A stretch of DNA of 64,000 nt, taken from Streptomyces atroolivaceus. Its GTDB lineage: Bacteria; Actinomycetota; Actinomycetes; Streptomycetales; Streptomycetaceae. Of this stretch, positions 8,214-16,149 are shown one piece after another; position 1 is the stretch's first letter, and every line of letters begins with the position of its first letter. The DNA lies in the NCBI RefSeq assembly GCF_000717025.1, contig NZ_JNXG01000005.1, positions 1 through 64,000 on the forward strand, written 5' to 3'. The position numbers were made by a program, and so were the translations under genes. The notes under the pieces were generated by a model. The model was not told the DNA's origin. It worked only from the letters and a program-made list of their open reading frames with translations, and did no database searches.

Positions 8214-8764
8214 GCTGGGCTCCTTCAAGCCGAGATGATTGTCGTACTGATCACCTGATCGCCTAAGAAATGGCACGGATCACCCGAAAAGCTCGTCGGG
8301 ACACCGCGAAAGCGCGCAAAAATACCCTGACTAGCCGACAAGGGGCATGGCGTCGGCAGGAGTGAGTGCCTCGGGCGCGGCGAAGAGGAGCCGCGAGCCG
8401 CCTCGGTGGCCGGCCGCTCAGGGGACCGGAGGAGTTTCCCGGAGATCAGCTCGGAGCGCGCCGGCCGTCCCTGCGGGCGTGAACGGGGGCGCGGCGATCG
8501 CGGCCCGGCCGACGGGCCGGGAGAAGGACGGAGCGGTGAGGCGGGCGAGGGCTTCGGGCAGGACGACCACAGCGCCGCTGCCGGGAGGGCGGTTCTGCGG
8601 GTACGGTCCGGACGGTGCCCGGACGGCGCGATCCACCGGGCCGCGCGCCGGCGCGGGAGTTCCCGCTCCGGCGGGTTCCGGGGGCGTACGGAGCAACACG
8701 CACCGGGGGCCGGCCACCCGCTCGTGCGGGTGGCCGGCCCCCGGCCGTAACTCCGTTCAGGCGG
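8214..8764. other. Intergenic region between surface-protein and GH92 genes
   Basis: About 550 bp. The left 130 bp is A+T-richer and should hold the promoter of the surface-protein gene. The rest is very G+C-rich with several overlapping open frames on both strands that are rich in Arg, Pro and Gly, lack ribosome sites and resemble no protein I know; I do not call them genes. A strong hairpin (8705-8742) closes the region. Confidence 0.5.
8705..8742 (-). terminator. Stem-loop terminator after GH92 gene
   Basis: Perfect 16-bp stem (8705-8720 with 8727-8742) and a 6-nt loop ctcgtg, 22 bp past the stop codon of the GH92 gene on the minus strand. Confidence 0.85.
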
Positions 8765-11700
8765 TCAGGAGATCAGCTCGATCTCCGCCAGCGTCGCCGG
8801 CTCCGTGGGCACCAGCCGGTACTTCGCGTACGCCGCCGGGGCCTGCACCGAGAAGACCCGGGTCTGCTTGTCCCAGGCGAACGTCTGGCCGGACCGCTTG
8901 TCGAGGTCCTTCCAGGACGTGCCGTCCGCCGATCCCTGCAGCACCCAGCCGGTGGGCGCCTTCGCCGCCGTGGCCGAGGTCAGGGTGTACTGGACCGCCT
9001 TCGTGCCCTCGGGGGCCGGCAGCTCCGCCGACTCGACCGCCGCCGTGGTGGCGGAGGTGTCGTCGAAGAGGGCGCCGTCACCCTTGAGCACATCAGCCCT
9101 GGGGGCCGGGGCCTTGTCGTCCTTCTGGATGGAGACCGGGGCCGCGTCCTTGCCCGTGCCCCAGGCGGACGGCTCGGCGCCCATGTCGAACTCCAGCGTG
9201 CCGCCCTTGGCCAGTACGTCGTGCGGGAGCGCGGTGGAGGTCCACTTCTTGCCGTTGACCTTCAGGCCCTGCACGTAGATGTTCTTCGCGCTGTTCTTCG
9301 GGGCCTTGACGACCAGCTTGCGGCCGTTGTCCAGGTGGACGGTCGTCTTCGTGAAGAGCGGCGAGCCGATCGCGTACTCACCGCTGCCCATCACCAGGGG
9401 GTAGAAGCCGAGCGAGGAGAACAGGAACCAGGCCGACTGCTCGCCGTTGTCCTCGTCGCCGTGGTAGCCCTGTCCGATCTCGCTGCCCGTGTAGAGCCGG
9501 CCGAGGACCTCGCGGACCTTCTCCTGGGTCTTCCAGGGCTGCGAGGCCGCGTTGTACATGTACGTGGCGTGGTGGGCGACCTGGTTGCTGTGCCCGTACT
9601 GCCCCATCCGCACGTCGCGTGCCTCGGTCATCTCGTGGATGACGCCGCCGTAGCTGCCGACGAACTCCGGTCCCGCAGTCTCCGGCGTCGAGAAGTAGGT
9701 GTCCAGCTTCTTGCCGAGACCCCCGCGGCCGCCGTACAGATTGGCCAGGCCCCGGCTGTCCTGCGGGGCGGTGAAGGCGTAGCCCCAGCCGTTGGTCTCC
9801 GTGTAGTCGTAGCCCCAGACGCGCGGGTCGTACTGGCCGGAGGGAAGCCGCCAGTCGCCGTTGGCCTTCTTGCCCTGGAAGAAGCCGGCCTTCTCGTCGA
9901 AGAGCTTGACGTACTTCTGTGCCCGGTTCAGGAAGTACTCCGACTCCTCCTTGTAGCGCGCCTTCTTCGTCTTCTTGTAGAGCTCCTGGCCCATCCGCGC
10001 GATGCCGTAGTCGTTGACGTAACCCTCCAGCGACCACGACAGACCCTCGTGGGTGGAGGTGTTCGCGTAGCCGGTGAACACGGAGGTGTCCAGGCCCTTG
10101 CGGCCTACGCCCGAGGACGGCGGGGCCACCGTGGCGTTCTTGACCGCCGCGTCGTACGCCGCCTCGGCGTCGAACTTCACGCCCTTGACGTACGCGTCGG
10201 CGAACGCCACGTCGGAGCTGGTGCCGGTCATCAGGTCCGCGTAGCCGGGGGAGGACCAGCGGGAGGTCCAGCCGCCGTCCTTGTAATGCTGTACGAAGCC
10301 GTCGACCAGCTCACCGGCCTTCTTCGGGGAGAAGAAGGAGTACGCGGGCCACGTCGTGCGGTAGGTGTCCCAGAAGCCGTTGTTGACGTACACCTCGCCG
10401 TCGACGATCTTCGCGCCGGTCTGCGTCGGGGTGTTCTCCCCGGCCGCCTTGGAGAAGGGGCTCGCGTACTTGTTCTTGCCCTTCACCCGCTCGTGCCCGG
10501 AGTTCGGGTAGAGGTAGAGCCGGTAGAGGCTGGAGTAGAGGGTCGTCAGCTGGTCGGCGTTCGCACCCTCCACCTCGATCTTCCCCAGGATGTCGTCCCA
10601 GGCGCCCTGGGCCTTGCGCTGCACCCGGTCGAAGGAGGCGGACTCCGGGATCTCCATGGCCAAATTCTTCTTCGCCTGGTCGACACCGATCAGCGAGGTG
10701 GCCAGTCGCAGGTTGACCGTGCGGTCCTTGCCCGCGTCGAAGCGGAAGAAGCCGGTGACGTCGTCGCCCCCGCCGCCCTTGAGCTTGCCGCTGTCGGTGA
10801 CCGGCGCGTCGAAGACGCCGTACACGAACATGCGTGTCGCCCCGGTGGACAGGCCGCTCCTGACGTCGGAGTAGCCGGAGAAGGAGCCCGTCTCCGGGTC
10901 GAGGGTGAGCCCGCCCCTGTTGTCGACGTTGTCGAAGACCAGGCTCGCGTCGTCACCGGGATAGGTGAACCGCATCCGCGCCGCGTGGTCGGTCGGCGCC
11001 ATCTCGGCCTTGAGGCCGTTCTCGAACGTGACGCCGTAGTAGTGCGGCTTCGCCGTCTCGTTCTCGTGCCGGAAGGGCAGCGCGCGCGCCGTGCGGGAGG
11101 CGTCGGGAGTGCCGGAGGCCGCCGACGGCATCATCTGGAAGGTCTGGCGGTCACCCATCCAGGGGCTCGGCTCGTGGCTGGCGCTGAACGCCTGGAGCGT
11201 GGGGAGGTTGTCCTCGTTGTTGCCCCGGGCGTAGTCGTACAGCCAGCTCGTGGAGCCCGCGTTGGTGACCGGCGTCCAGAAGTTGAAGCCGTGCGGGACC
11301 GCGGTCGCCGGAATGTTGTTGCCGCGCGAGAAGCCGCCGCTCGAGTTGGTGCCGCGTACGGTCGAGGCGTAGTCCGAGAGGTGCGCCTTGCGCTTCTCCG
11401 GGGCCTTCGGCGTGATGGTGACGTCGTCGACCCAGCCCTGGAACTTCGACGGGCCCTTGGGGGAGTCGTACGCCACCAGGATCCGGTCGACGGTCTTGCC
11501 GGCGGCTACCGTGCCGATCCGCGAGGCGACCTTGTTCCACTGGTTCACGTACAGCCGCTTGGCGTCTGCCTGGCCCTGCGGGGTGAGCAGTCCGCCGTGG
11601 CTGTCGGTGGCCTTCAGTCCGCTCAGGTAGGTGCCGTCGGTGAACGCCAGGTCCACCGCCACGTGCGTGGCCGGGTAGTTGAGGTCCGTCGCACCCATCT

Positions 11701-12613
11701 GCGGGTAGACGAGGTAGGAGAGCTCGGTGTCCTTGGTGACCGCCGTATTGACGTCGAAGACCTTGTTGTACGAGTACGCGTGGCCGTCCGGCTTGTGCGT
11801 ACCCGCGTAACGCAGGGCCTTCCTCCCGGTGAACCCGGCTCCCTGCTTGGCGGTGGGGGAGCCCGAGGGCCCCCGGTCGGCCTGGGTGCGCATGTCGTCG
11901 GGGGCGGGGGCCGAGGTGTCCCCGTCCGAGAACTGGACGTCTGCGAGCTGGAGCGCGTCGGACGAGCCGTTGTTCTTGGTGATCTCCAGCCGGAAGTGCT
12001 GGTAGGCGGTGTCCGTGGTGAAGTCGTACGTCTTGGTCTGGAAGCGCTCCGAGAACGTCTGGCCGGTGCGGGTGTCGAGGTCCGTCCAGGTCTTGCCGTC
12101 GGTGGAACCCTTCAGCGTCCAGTCCTTGGGGTCCCGCTCGTCGTGGTCGTTGGCCGAAGTGAGGGCGTAGGACGTCACCTTCACGGGTTCGGCGAGGTCG
12201 AATTCGACCCAGCCGGTGGGCTCGAAGGCCAGCCACTTGGAGTTGGGCTCCACATCGGCCAGGTTCTCCTTGACCTCGCCGCCCGCGGTGTTCTCTCCAC
12301 TGGCGCGCAGATCCGTGACCTGATCGGTGACATTGCCCGGTATTCCGGCGGAGAATCCACCGTCGACACCGGACGCCCTCTTCTTTCCGTCGGCGCCCTC
12401 TTCGACGGTGTTGCGCCAGTCCGGCTGCTTCTCGTCGGTCTCGAACGAGGAGCTGAACGACGTTTCCCCGGACGGCTTCCGGTCGGGGCCCGCCGGCTGG
12501 GCGAGGGCCGCTGTGGGGGCCGCCAGGGCCAGGGTGAGAGAGGCCGCGAGGACCGCGGCGGAGTGGCTGTGTCTGTGGCGCGAGCCGTGCTGAGGACCAC
12601 GTAGGGGCTGCAT
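8765..12613 (-). CDS. Secreted GH92 alpha-mannosidase with carbohydrate-binding modules (1282 aa)
   Basis: Exported, probably Ca-dependent exo-alpha-mannosidase (GH92; often alpha-1,2) trimming mannans or fungal/yeast glycoproteins. Order: signal peptide 1-38 (hydrophobic core LAASLTLALAAPTAALAQ); an F5/8-type-C/NedA-like module about 60-235 (WVEFDLAEPVKVTSYALTS...); a lectin-like linker domain about 250-390; the GH92 N-domain and catalytic domain about 400-1130, with RGNNIPATAVPHGFNFW, GYSDVRSG, NGFWDTYRTTWP and GYHGDEDNGEQSAWF; and a second F5/8-like module in the last 120 residues. The frame is open further upstream, but ATG 12613 (MQPLRGPQ) has GGGAGG 9-14 bp upstream and starts the signal peptide. 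A LacI-like operator lies 32 bp upstream. Confidence 0.9.
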   Translation of the reverse strand: MQPLRGPQHGSRHRHSHSAAVLAASLTLALAAPTAALAQPAGPDRKPSGETSFSSSFETDEKQPDWRNTVEEGADGKKRASGVDGGFSAGIPGNVTDQVTDLRASGENTAGGEVKENLADVEPNSKWLAFEPTGWVEFDLAEPVKVTSYALTSANDHDERDPKDWTLKGSTDGKTWTDLDTRTGQTFSERFQTKTYDFTTDTAYQHFRLEITKNNGSSDALQLADVQFSDGDTSAPAPDDMRTQADRGPSGSPTAKQGAGFTGRKALRYAGTHKPDGHAYSYNKVFDVNTAVTKDTELSYLVYPQMGATDLNYPATHVAVDLAFTDGTYLSGLKATDSHGGLLTPQGQADAKRLYVNQWNKVASRIGTVAAGKTVDRILVAYDSPKGPSKFQGWVDDVTITPKAPEKRKAHLSDYASTVRGTNSSGGFSRGNNIPATAVPHGFNFWTPVTNAGSTSWLYDYARGNNEDNLPTLQAFSASHEPSPWMGDRQTFQMMPSAASGTPDASRTARALPFRHENETAKPHYYGVTFENGLKAEMAPTDHAARMRFTYPGDDASLVFDNVDNRGGLTLDPETGSFSGYSDVRSGLSTGATRMFVYGVFDAPVTDSGKLKGGGGDDVTGFFRFDAGKDRTVNLRLATSLIGVDQAKKNLAMEIPESASFDRVQRKAQGAWDDILGKIEVEGANADQLTTLYSSLYRLYLYPNSGHERVKGKNKYASPFSKAAGENTPTQTGAKIVDGEVYVNNGFWDTYRTTWPAYSFFSPKKAGELVDGFVQHYKDGGWTSRWSSPGYADLMTGTSSDVAFADAYVKGVKFDAEAAYDAAVKNATVAPPSSGVGRKGLDTSVFTGYANTSTHEGLSWSLEGYVNDYGIARMGQELYKKTKKARYKEESEYFLNRAQKYVKLFDEKAGFFQGKKANGDWRLPSGQYDPRVWGYDYTETNGWGYAFTAPQDSRGLANLYGGRGGLGKKLDTYFSTPETAGPEFVGSYGGVIHEMTEARDVRMGQYGHSNQVAHHATYMYNAASQPWKTQEKVREVLGRLYTGSEIGQGYHGDEDNGEQSAWFLFSSLGFYPLVMGSGEYAIGSPLFTKTTVHLDNGRKLVVKAPKNSAKNIYVQGLKVNGKKWTSTALPHDVLAKGGTLEFDMGAEPSAWGTGKDAAPVSIQKDDKAPAPRADVLKGDGALFDDTSATTAAVESAELPAPEGTKAVQYTLTSATAAKAPTGWVLQGSADGTSWKDLDKRSGQTFAWDKQTRVFSVQAPAAYAKYRLVPTEPATLAEIELIS

Positions 12614-12644
12614 ACGGAGCCGTTCCTCCCGGGGACATGCTCTG

Positions 12645-12656
12645 GACAACGTTGTC
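12645..12656. promoter_or_regulatory. LacI-type palindrome upstream of GH92 gene
   Basis: GACAACGTTGTC is a perfect 12-bp palindrome with a central CG, typical of LacI/GalR-family operators, 32 bp upstream of the GH92 start where it would overlap the promoter. It shares the core CAACGTTG with the palindrome upstream of xylF (24349-24366). The cognate repressor is not in the window. Confidence 0.55.
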
Positions 12657-12857
12657 ATTGTGGGATGCGGGTTCCAGTAGGGAGCCAAGTGGCTGCATGT
12701 GTCAAGGGTGTTGCGTGGGGTCGACGCCGACGATTCGACCGTATTGCGGAAAACGGCGTTTCCTCGCGAGGGCGCGCGGTGCCGAGGTGTCCGTGAGGTC
12801 TCAACTCGGGAAAGACTGCCGCTCAACCATGCATTCGATCTTGCTCAGTTGGCGGCG

Positions 12858-12873
12858 AGTGGACTATACCTGT
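12858..12873 (+). promoter_or_regulatory. Weak DasR-box-like site upstream of ngcE
   Basis: AGTGGACTATACCTGT matches 11 of 16 positions of the DasR consensus as I remember it (ACTGGTCTAGACCACT). DasR is the GlcNAc-6-phosphate-sensing GntR repressor that controls aminosugar uptake in Streptomyces, so a site here would make sense. The match is imperfect and the site lies about 240 bp from the start. Confidence 0.3.
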
Positions 12874-13110
12874 CGGCGTCTGCACAGCCGCTTCACAACG
12901 GCCCGCGGGCACGGGGGAGGGTGGACAGCTGTGGGCGCGCGAGGTGGCCTGCCGTACGTTCTCCCGGAACTCCTCCACTGCATCCGGCAAATCGGCACAT
13001 CTGCACGACCCAAGCGCAACTGACCGCGGTGGCGGGGCCCTTCGCCTAGGCGAATTCACTACGGGTGACCGGTACACCGCCTGAGTCCTGGAGAAGGCGA
13101 GGACTTGAGC

Positions 13111-14559
13111 ATGGGATCCACCTCCGGCCGCACGAATGAGGGCCTTGGCCGTCGCGACGTGATCAAGCGTTCGGCCGCACTCGGCCTGATCGCTGTTCCG
13201 ACGATGAGCTTCCTTTCGGCTTGCGCCAGCAGCGACAGCGGAAGTGACGAGAAGGTCGACAAGGGCACCAAGAGCGCGAAGAACCCGCTCGGTGTCAACG
13301 AGACCGCCGCCCTCGAAGTCGTCATCTTCAACGGTGGCTTCGGCGAGCAGTACGCCATCGACGCGGAGAAGAAGTACAACGAGGCCTTCCCCAAGGCTCC
13401 GAAGGTGAAGCACTCCGCCACCGAGAAGATCCAGTCGATCCTGCAGCCGCGCTTCAACGGCGGAACCCCGCCGGACCTGATCGACAACTCGGGCGCCGAG
13501 CAGATGGACATGGGCGTCCTGGTCGGCAAGAAGCAGCTGGCCGACCTCACCCCGCTGATGGACGCCCCGTCCTACGACGACCCGGCCAAGAAGGTCCGCG
13601 ACACCCTGCGCCCCGGTGTCCTGGAGATGGGCCAGTTCGACGGTGACCCGGTCTGGGTCATGTACTACGCGTACACGGTCTACGGCGTCTGGTACTCGCA
13701 GACCGCGCTGGAGAAGCTCGACGCGACGTACCCGGAGACCTGGGACGACATGCTCGCGCTGTGCGCCAAGGCGAAGAAGCAGGGCATCGCCGGCTGGACG
13801 TACCCGGGCAAGTACCCCTACTACCTGCCGTTCTCGCTCTACCCCTTCATCGCCAAGATCGGCGGCCGGGAGGTTCTCGACAAGATCGACAACCTGGAGC
13901 CGAACGCCTGGAAGGACCCGGCCGTCAAGGCCGCGTTCGAGGCGTACTACGAGCTCTTCGCCAAGGGGTACATCCTCAAGGGCACGCCCGGCCTCACCCA
14001 CATCCAGTCGCAGACCGAGTGGACCAAGGGCAAGGCGCTCTTCATCCCGAACGGTTCGTGGGTGGAGAACGAGGCAGCGCCCACCACGCCCGCGGACTTC
14101 AAGATGACGGTCGGTGCGCCGTCGAGCCTCGACGCCTCCGACAAGCTGCCCTTCGGCACCGTCTGGGCGTCCGGCGGCGAGCCGTTCATCGTCCCGGCGA
14201 ACTCGAAGAACCCCGAGGGCGGCATGGAGCAGCTGCGCATCATGCTCAGCGAGGAGTCCTCCAAGAACTTCACCCAGAAGGTCAAGTCGCTGACGGCCCT
14301 CAACGGCGGCACCGACGGCCTGACGCTGTCCACCGCGCTGCAGTCCGGCGTCGACGTCCTCGCCAAGGCCGGCGAGAACGTGGTGAACCCGCGCCTGCAG
14401 GACTGGTACGCGAAGCTGCAGAAGGAGCAGATCGGTATCGCCGGAATCGGCGAGATGATGGCCGGCCGCGCGACCCCGGCGGAGACCATCAAGAAGATCC
14501 AGGGCTTCGCAGACGCGGCGGCCAAGGACCAGTCCATCAAGCACTACAAGCACCATTGA
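13111..14559 (+). CDS. ngcE: NgcE: GlcNAc/diacetylchitobiose-binding lipoprotein of ABC importer (482 aa)
   Basis: Extracytoplasmic solute-binding lipoprotein. The N-terminus has a twin-arginine-type RRDVIK motif followed by a hydrophobic stretch and lipobox FLSAC. The body is a cluster-B sugar-binding fold with FNGGFGEQYAIDAEKKYNE, GGTPPDLIDNSGAEQMD and WTKGKALFIPNGSWVENEA. It closely resembles NgcE of Streptomyces, as does its position ahead of two permease genes. The ATPase is missing, as in other Streptomyces ngc operons; a shared MsiK-type ATPase elsewhere is expected (established for related importers). Start ATG 13111 has GAGG 8 bp upstream. The last base of the final His codon and the TGA appear to come from the inserted tnpB element; the ancestral end reconstructs as ...KHQ-TAA. 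Confidence 0.9.
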   Translation: MGSTSGRTNEGLGRRDVIKRSAALGLIAVPTMSFLSACASSDSGSDEKVDKGTKSAKNPLGVNETAALEVVIFNGGFGEQYAIDAEKKYNEAFPKAPKVKHSATEKIQSILQPRFNGGTPPDLIDNSGAEQMDMGVLVGKKQLADLTPLMDAPSYDDPAKKVRDTLRPGVLEMGQFDGDPVWVMYYAYTVYGVWYSQTALEKLDATYPETWDDMLALCAKAKKQGIAGWTYPGKYPYYLPFSLYPFIAKIGGREVLDKIDNLEPNAWKDPAVKAAFEAYYELFAKGYILKGTPGLTHIQSQTEWTKGKALFIPNGSWVENEAAPTTPADFKMTVGAPSSLDASDKLPFGTVWASGGEPFIVPANSKNPEGGMEQLRIMLSEESSKNFTQKVKSLTALNGGTDGLTLSTALQSGVDVLAKAGENVVNPRLQDWYAKLQKEQIGIAGIGEMMAGRATPAETIKKIQGFADAAAKDQSIKHYKHH

Positions 14560-14720
14560 CATCCTCCCTCAGCTGGAGCAGAGGGATTCCTGGCTCAGGC
14601 TGCCTCCGGGAGCGACGCTCCCGGCGGTTTTACGCCCTCAGCACCAGCCGGGATGAGACCAGCCCGGACCAGCATCACGCGTGCGGAGTTCTTGTCTCTG
14701 GGAGACACGGCTCCGCACGC
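14556..14720 (-). ncRNA. Predicted omega RNA (reRNA) overlapping tnpB 3' end and right end
   Basis: TnpB proteins use an RNA from the 3' end of tnpB and the right end, with a guide copied from the flanking DNA. Here the tnpB 3' part is followed by a perfect hairpin (14606-14613 with 14617-14624) and a second one (14566-14570 with 14581-14585), ending in GGGAGGATGTCAA on the minus strand. The guide would be the next bases, TGGTGCTTGTAGTGC..., antisense to the ngcE 3' end. The 5' boundary is arbitrary; existence is inferred from the family. Confidence 0.5.
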
Positions 14721-15821
14721 GGTGCAGGTGTAGGTACGTTCCGAAAGAGGAAGTGCGTGCTTGGTTCTCGCTCCGCACGACGCGCAGTCCATGGTGGTGT
14801 GCGCGGGGTGCACGAGGTGGATGTCCCGCCCGTGCTTGCGTCCCATTTCGATCAGGGCACGCTTGGTGGCGCCGATCGCGGCGTCGGCCGCCTTTCGGGC
14901 CATGGTGGTTCTGGCGAGGAACCTCGGTCGGAAGTCCTCCACAGCGATGGCGTCGTGGTCGGTCGGGACGCGCTTGGCCCACTTACGGGCGGTGTCCTGC
15001 CGCTGCCGTGCGACCTTCTTGTGGAGCTTTGCCGCCGCACGGGACGCCGTCCGGTAGCCCTTCGATGCGGTCGTCCCGCGCGCGGGCTTCCGCCTCGCCA
15101 TCTGCTTCTGGTACCGGGTGAGCTTCGCGGCGGCACTCTTCCCGTGCTCCGGGTGGGGAAGGTCGTGCAGGTCGCTGGTAGTGGTGGCGGTCTCCTTGAC
15201 ACCCCAGTCGATACCGATCGCCCGGCGAGTCTCCGCGAGAGGCCGGGTCTTGGCGGCGACGACGAACGAGGCGTACCAGTGGCCAATGCTGTCCCGGTAC
15301 ACGCGCACCGACGAGGGAGCGGACGGAAGGTCGCGGGACCACACCACCGTCAGCACGACGCCGCCCGCCAGGTGCAGACGGCCGTCCTTGAGCCGGAAGC
15401 CCCGGGTGGTGTAGTTCAGCGTCGGCGGTGCGTCCCGCTTCCTCTTCGCCCTGGGCATGGCCGCACGCTGTTTCACCGGCAGGCGCTTCTCGATGTCCTT
15501 GAGCGCCTTGGATCGGGCCTTGGCGAAGTCCCGGATGACCTGCTGCTGAGGGACCGAAGCGCCCTCGCGGAGCCAGGGAAGCCTGGCGCGGGCCTCGGTC
15601 AGCATCTTGTCGAGCTGTGCCGGACCGCACGTCAGCCTGCTGGCCGGGTGTGCGCGGTTGTGAGCATGTGTCTGCAGAGACTTGGCGACGCATTCGTTCC
15701 ACACCCAGCGACAGCGGTCCCACTCGGTGAGCAGCGCCGTGCGGGCGGACGACGACACACGAAGCCGGTAGGTGTACCGGGCGTGGCCAGCACCCCCCGC
15801 TGTCTCCTGCAGTGTCGCCAT
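14595..15821 (-). CDS. tnpB: TnpB RNA-guided nuclease (408 aa)
   Basis: Full-length IS605 OrfB/TnpB. The N-terminal helical domain starts near YTYRLRVS. The RuvC residues are all present: Asp205 in AIGIDWGVKE, Glu295 in IAVEDFRPR and Asp376 in SPRDKNSAR. The zinc ribbon is intact (Cys346/Cys349 in CASCG, Cys366/Cys369 in CTACG). No frameshift or stop, so it is probably active as a TAM-directed nuclease that protects the element's own site. Start ATG 15821; a TAGAAT box 6 bp upstream suggests a leaderless transcript. Gene ends 39 bp before the inferred right end. Divergent from the small RHH gene. Confidence 0.92.
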   Translation of the reverse strand: MATLQETAGGAGHARYTYRLRVSSSARTALLTEWDRCRWVWNECVAKSLQTHAHNRAHPASRLTCGPAQLDKMLTEARARLPWLREGASVPQQQVIRDFAKARSKALKDIEKRLPVKQRAAMPRAKRKRDAPPTLNYTTRGFRLKDGRLHLAGGVVLTVVWSRDLPSAPSSVRVYRDSIGHWYASFVVAAKTRPLAETRRAIGIDWGVKETATTTSDLHDLPHPEHGKSAAAKLTRYQKQMARRKPARGTTASKGYRTASRAAAKLHKKVARQRQDTARKWAKRVPTDHDAIAVEDFRPRFLARTTMARKAADAAIGATKRALIEMGRKHGRDIHLVHPAHTTMDCASCGARTKHALPLSERTYTCTACGAVSPRDKNSARVMLVRAGLIPAGAEGVKPPGASLPEAA

Positions 15822-15827
15822 GACACC

Positions 15828-15833
15828 ATTCTA
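15828..15833 (-). promoter_or_regulatory. -10 box of leaderless tnpB promoter
   Basis: TAGAAT on the minus strand lies 6 bp before the tnpB ATG, so transcription should begin at or next to the start codon. It lies in the 28-bp gap between tnpB and the divergent RHH gene, where a protein bound for one gene would block the other. Confidence 0.45.
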
Positions 15834-15849
15834 CCACTACGCTTGAGGC

Positions 15850-16011
15850 ATGAATCATGAAGAAGTGCGCATCACGCTTCGCTTGCCCGCTGAACTTCAC
15901 GCGTGGCTGTCCGCCGTGGCCAAGCGAGACCGGCGGTCCCTCAACTCGGAGATCGTTCACAGGCTGGAGGTCGAGCGCGGCAACGTCTCGACAGACGACC
16001 AGTCACCCTGA
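15850..16011 (+). CDS. Small Arc-type ribbon-helix-helix DNA-binding protein inside the IS (53 aa)
   Basis: Begins MNHEEVRITLRLPAELHAWL and continues with AVAKRDRRSLNSEIVHRLEVE. The beta strand (VRITLRLP), first helix (AELHAWLSAVAKRD), turn and second helix (SLNSEIVHRLEVER) match Arc/MetJ-fold repressors of the FitA/ParD-like type, and the Leu-Asn-Ser-Glu-Ile pattern is characteristic. Start ATG 15850 is preceded by TTGAGG. Divergent from tnpB with a 28-bp gap, and inside the reconstructed element boundaries, so it is cargo or a regulator of the IS; autoregulation and control of tnpB are plausible inferences. No toxin partner is visible. Confidence 0.75.
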   Translation: MNHEEVRITLRLPAELHAWLSAVAKRDRRSLNSEIVHRLEVERGNVSTDDQSP

Positions 16012-16057
16012 CGGCGATCGCTCTTTCCTCACCCCGCTCCGCAGGGGTCCTGTTCCT

Positions 16058-16077
16058 CCCCGGCCTGGAGGCCGGGG
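16058..16077. repeat. Left-end subterminal hairpin of the IS
   Basis: ccccggcc-tgga-ggccgggg, an 8-bp stem 11 bp inside the left end. A further hairpin cccc...gggg lies at 16032-16047. Such imperfect subterminal hairpins are the TnpA-recognised structures of IS200/IS605 ends. Confidence 0.7.
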
Positions 16078-16149
16078 CATCCTCGGAGGTAACCAGTGAG
16101 CAACCGTCACCAGCGGCGGCACCCGCTCAGAGATCGGGGTCGGTAAACG

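Larger units (their letters stand above)
12614..13110. promoter_or_regulatory. Divergent GH92 / ngcE control region
   Basis: A 497-bp gap holding promoters in both directions. Two candidate operators are listed separately (12645-12656 and 12858-12873). Open frames across it have poor codon bias and I do not call a gene. Confidence 0.55.
14556..16088 (-). mobile_element. IS200/IS605-type element without tnpA, carrying tnpB and a small RHH gene (1533 bp)
   Basis: Ends are inferred at base level. Read on the tnpB strand, the left flank ends TTAC (plus-strand gtaa, 16089-16092) and the element ends TCAA (plus-strand ttga, 14556-14559); TTAC and TCAA are the cleavage tetranucleotides known for IS608. 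Removing 14556-16088 joins ...AAGCACCA to GTAACCAGTG, giving Lys-His-Gln-stop for ngcE. There is no target duplication, as expected. Subterminal hairpins occur at both ends: 16058-16077 (ccccggcc-tgga-ggccgggg) on the left end, and 14606-14624 and 14566-14585 on the right end. No Y1 transposase gene is present, so mobility needs a tnpA in trans. It separates ngcE from ngcFG. Confidence 0.85.

Noticed and set aside
8322..8327. GGGTAT on the minus strand upstream of the surface-protein gene, like a sigma-B -10
   Set aside because: No GTTT-type -35 at 14-16 bp; chance match.
8347..9087. Open frames right of the surface-protein gene
   Set aside because: Composition-driven; they run into the GH92 coding region on the opposite strand.
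8615..12604. Very long plus-strand open frame (1329 codons) opposite the GH92 gene
   Set aside because: Antisense shadow of a high-G+C gene: Arg/Val/Gly-rich translation, no ribosome site, no known family, while the minus strand encodes a complete GH92 protein.
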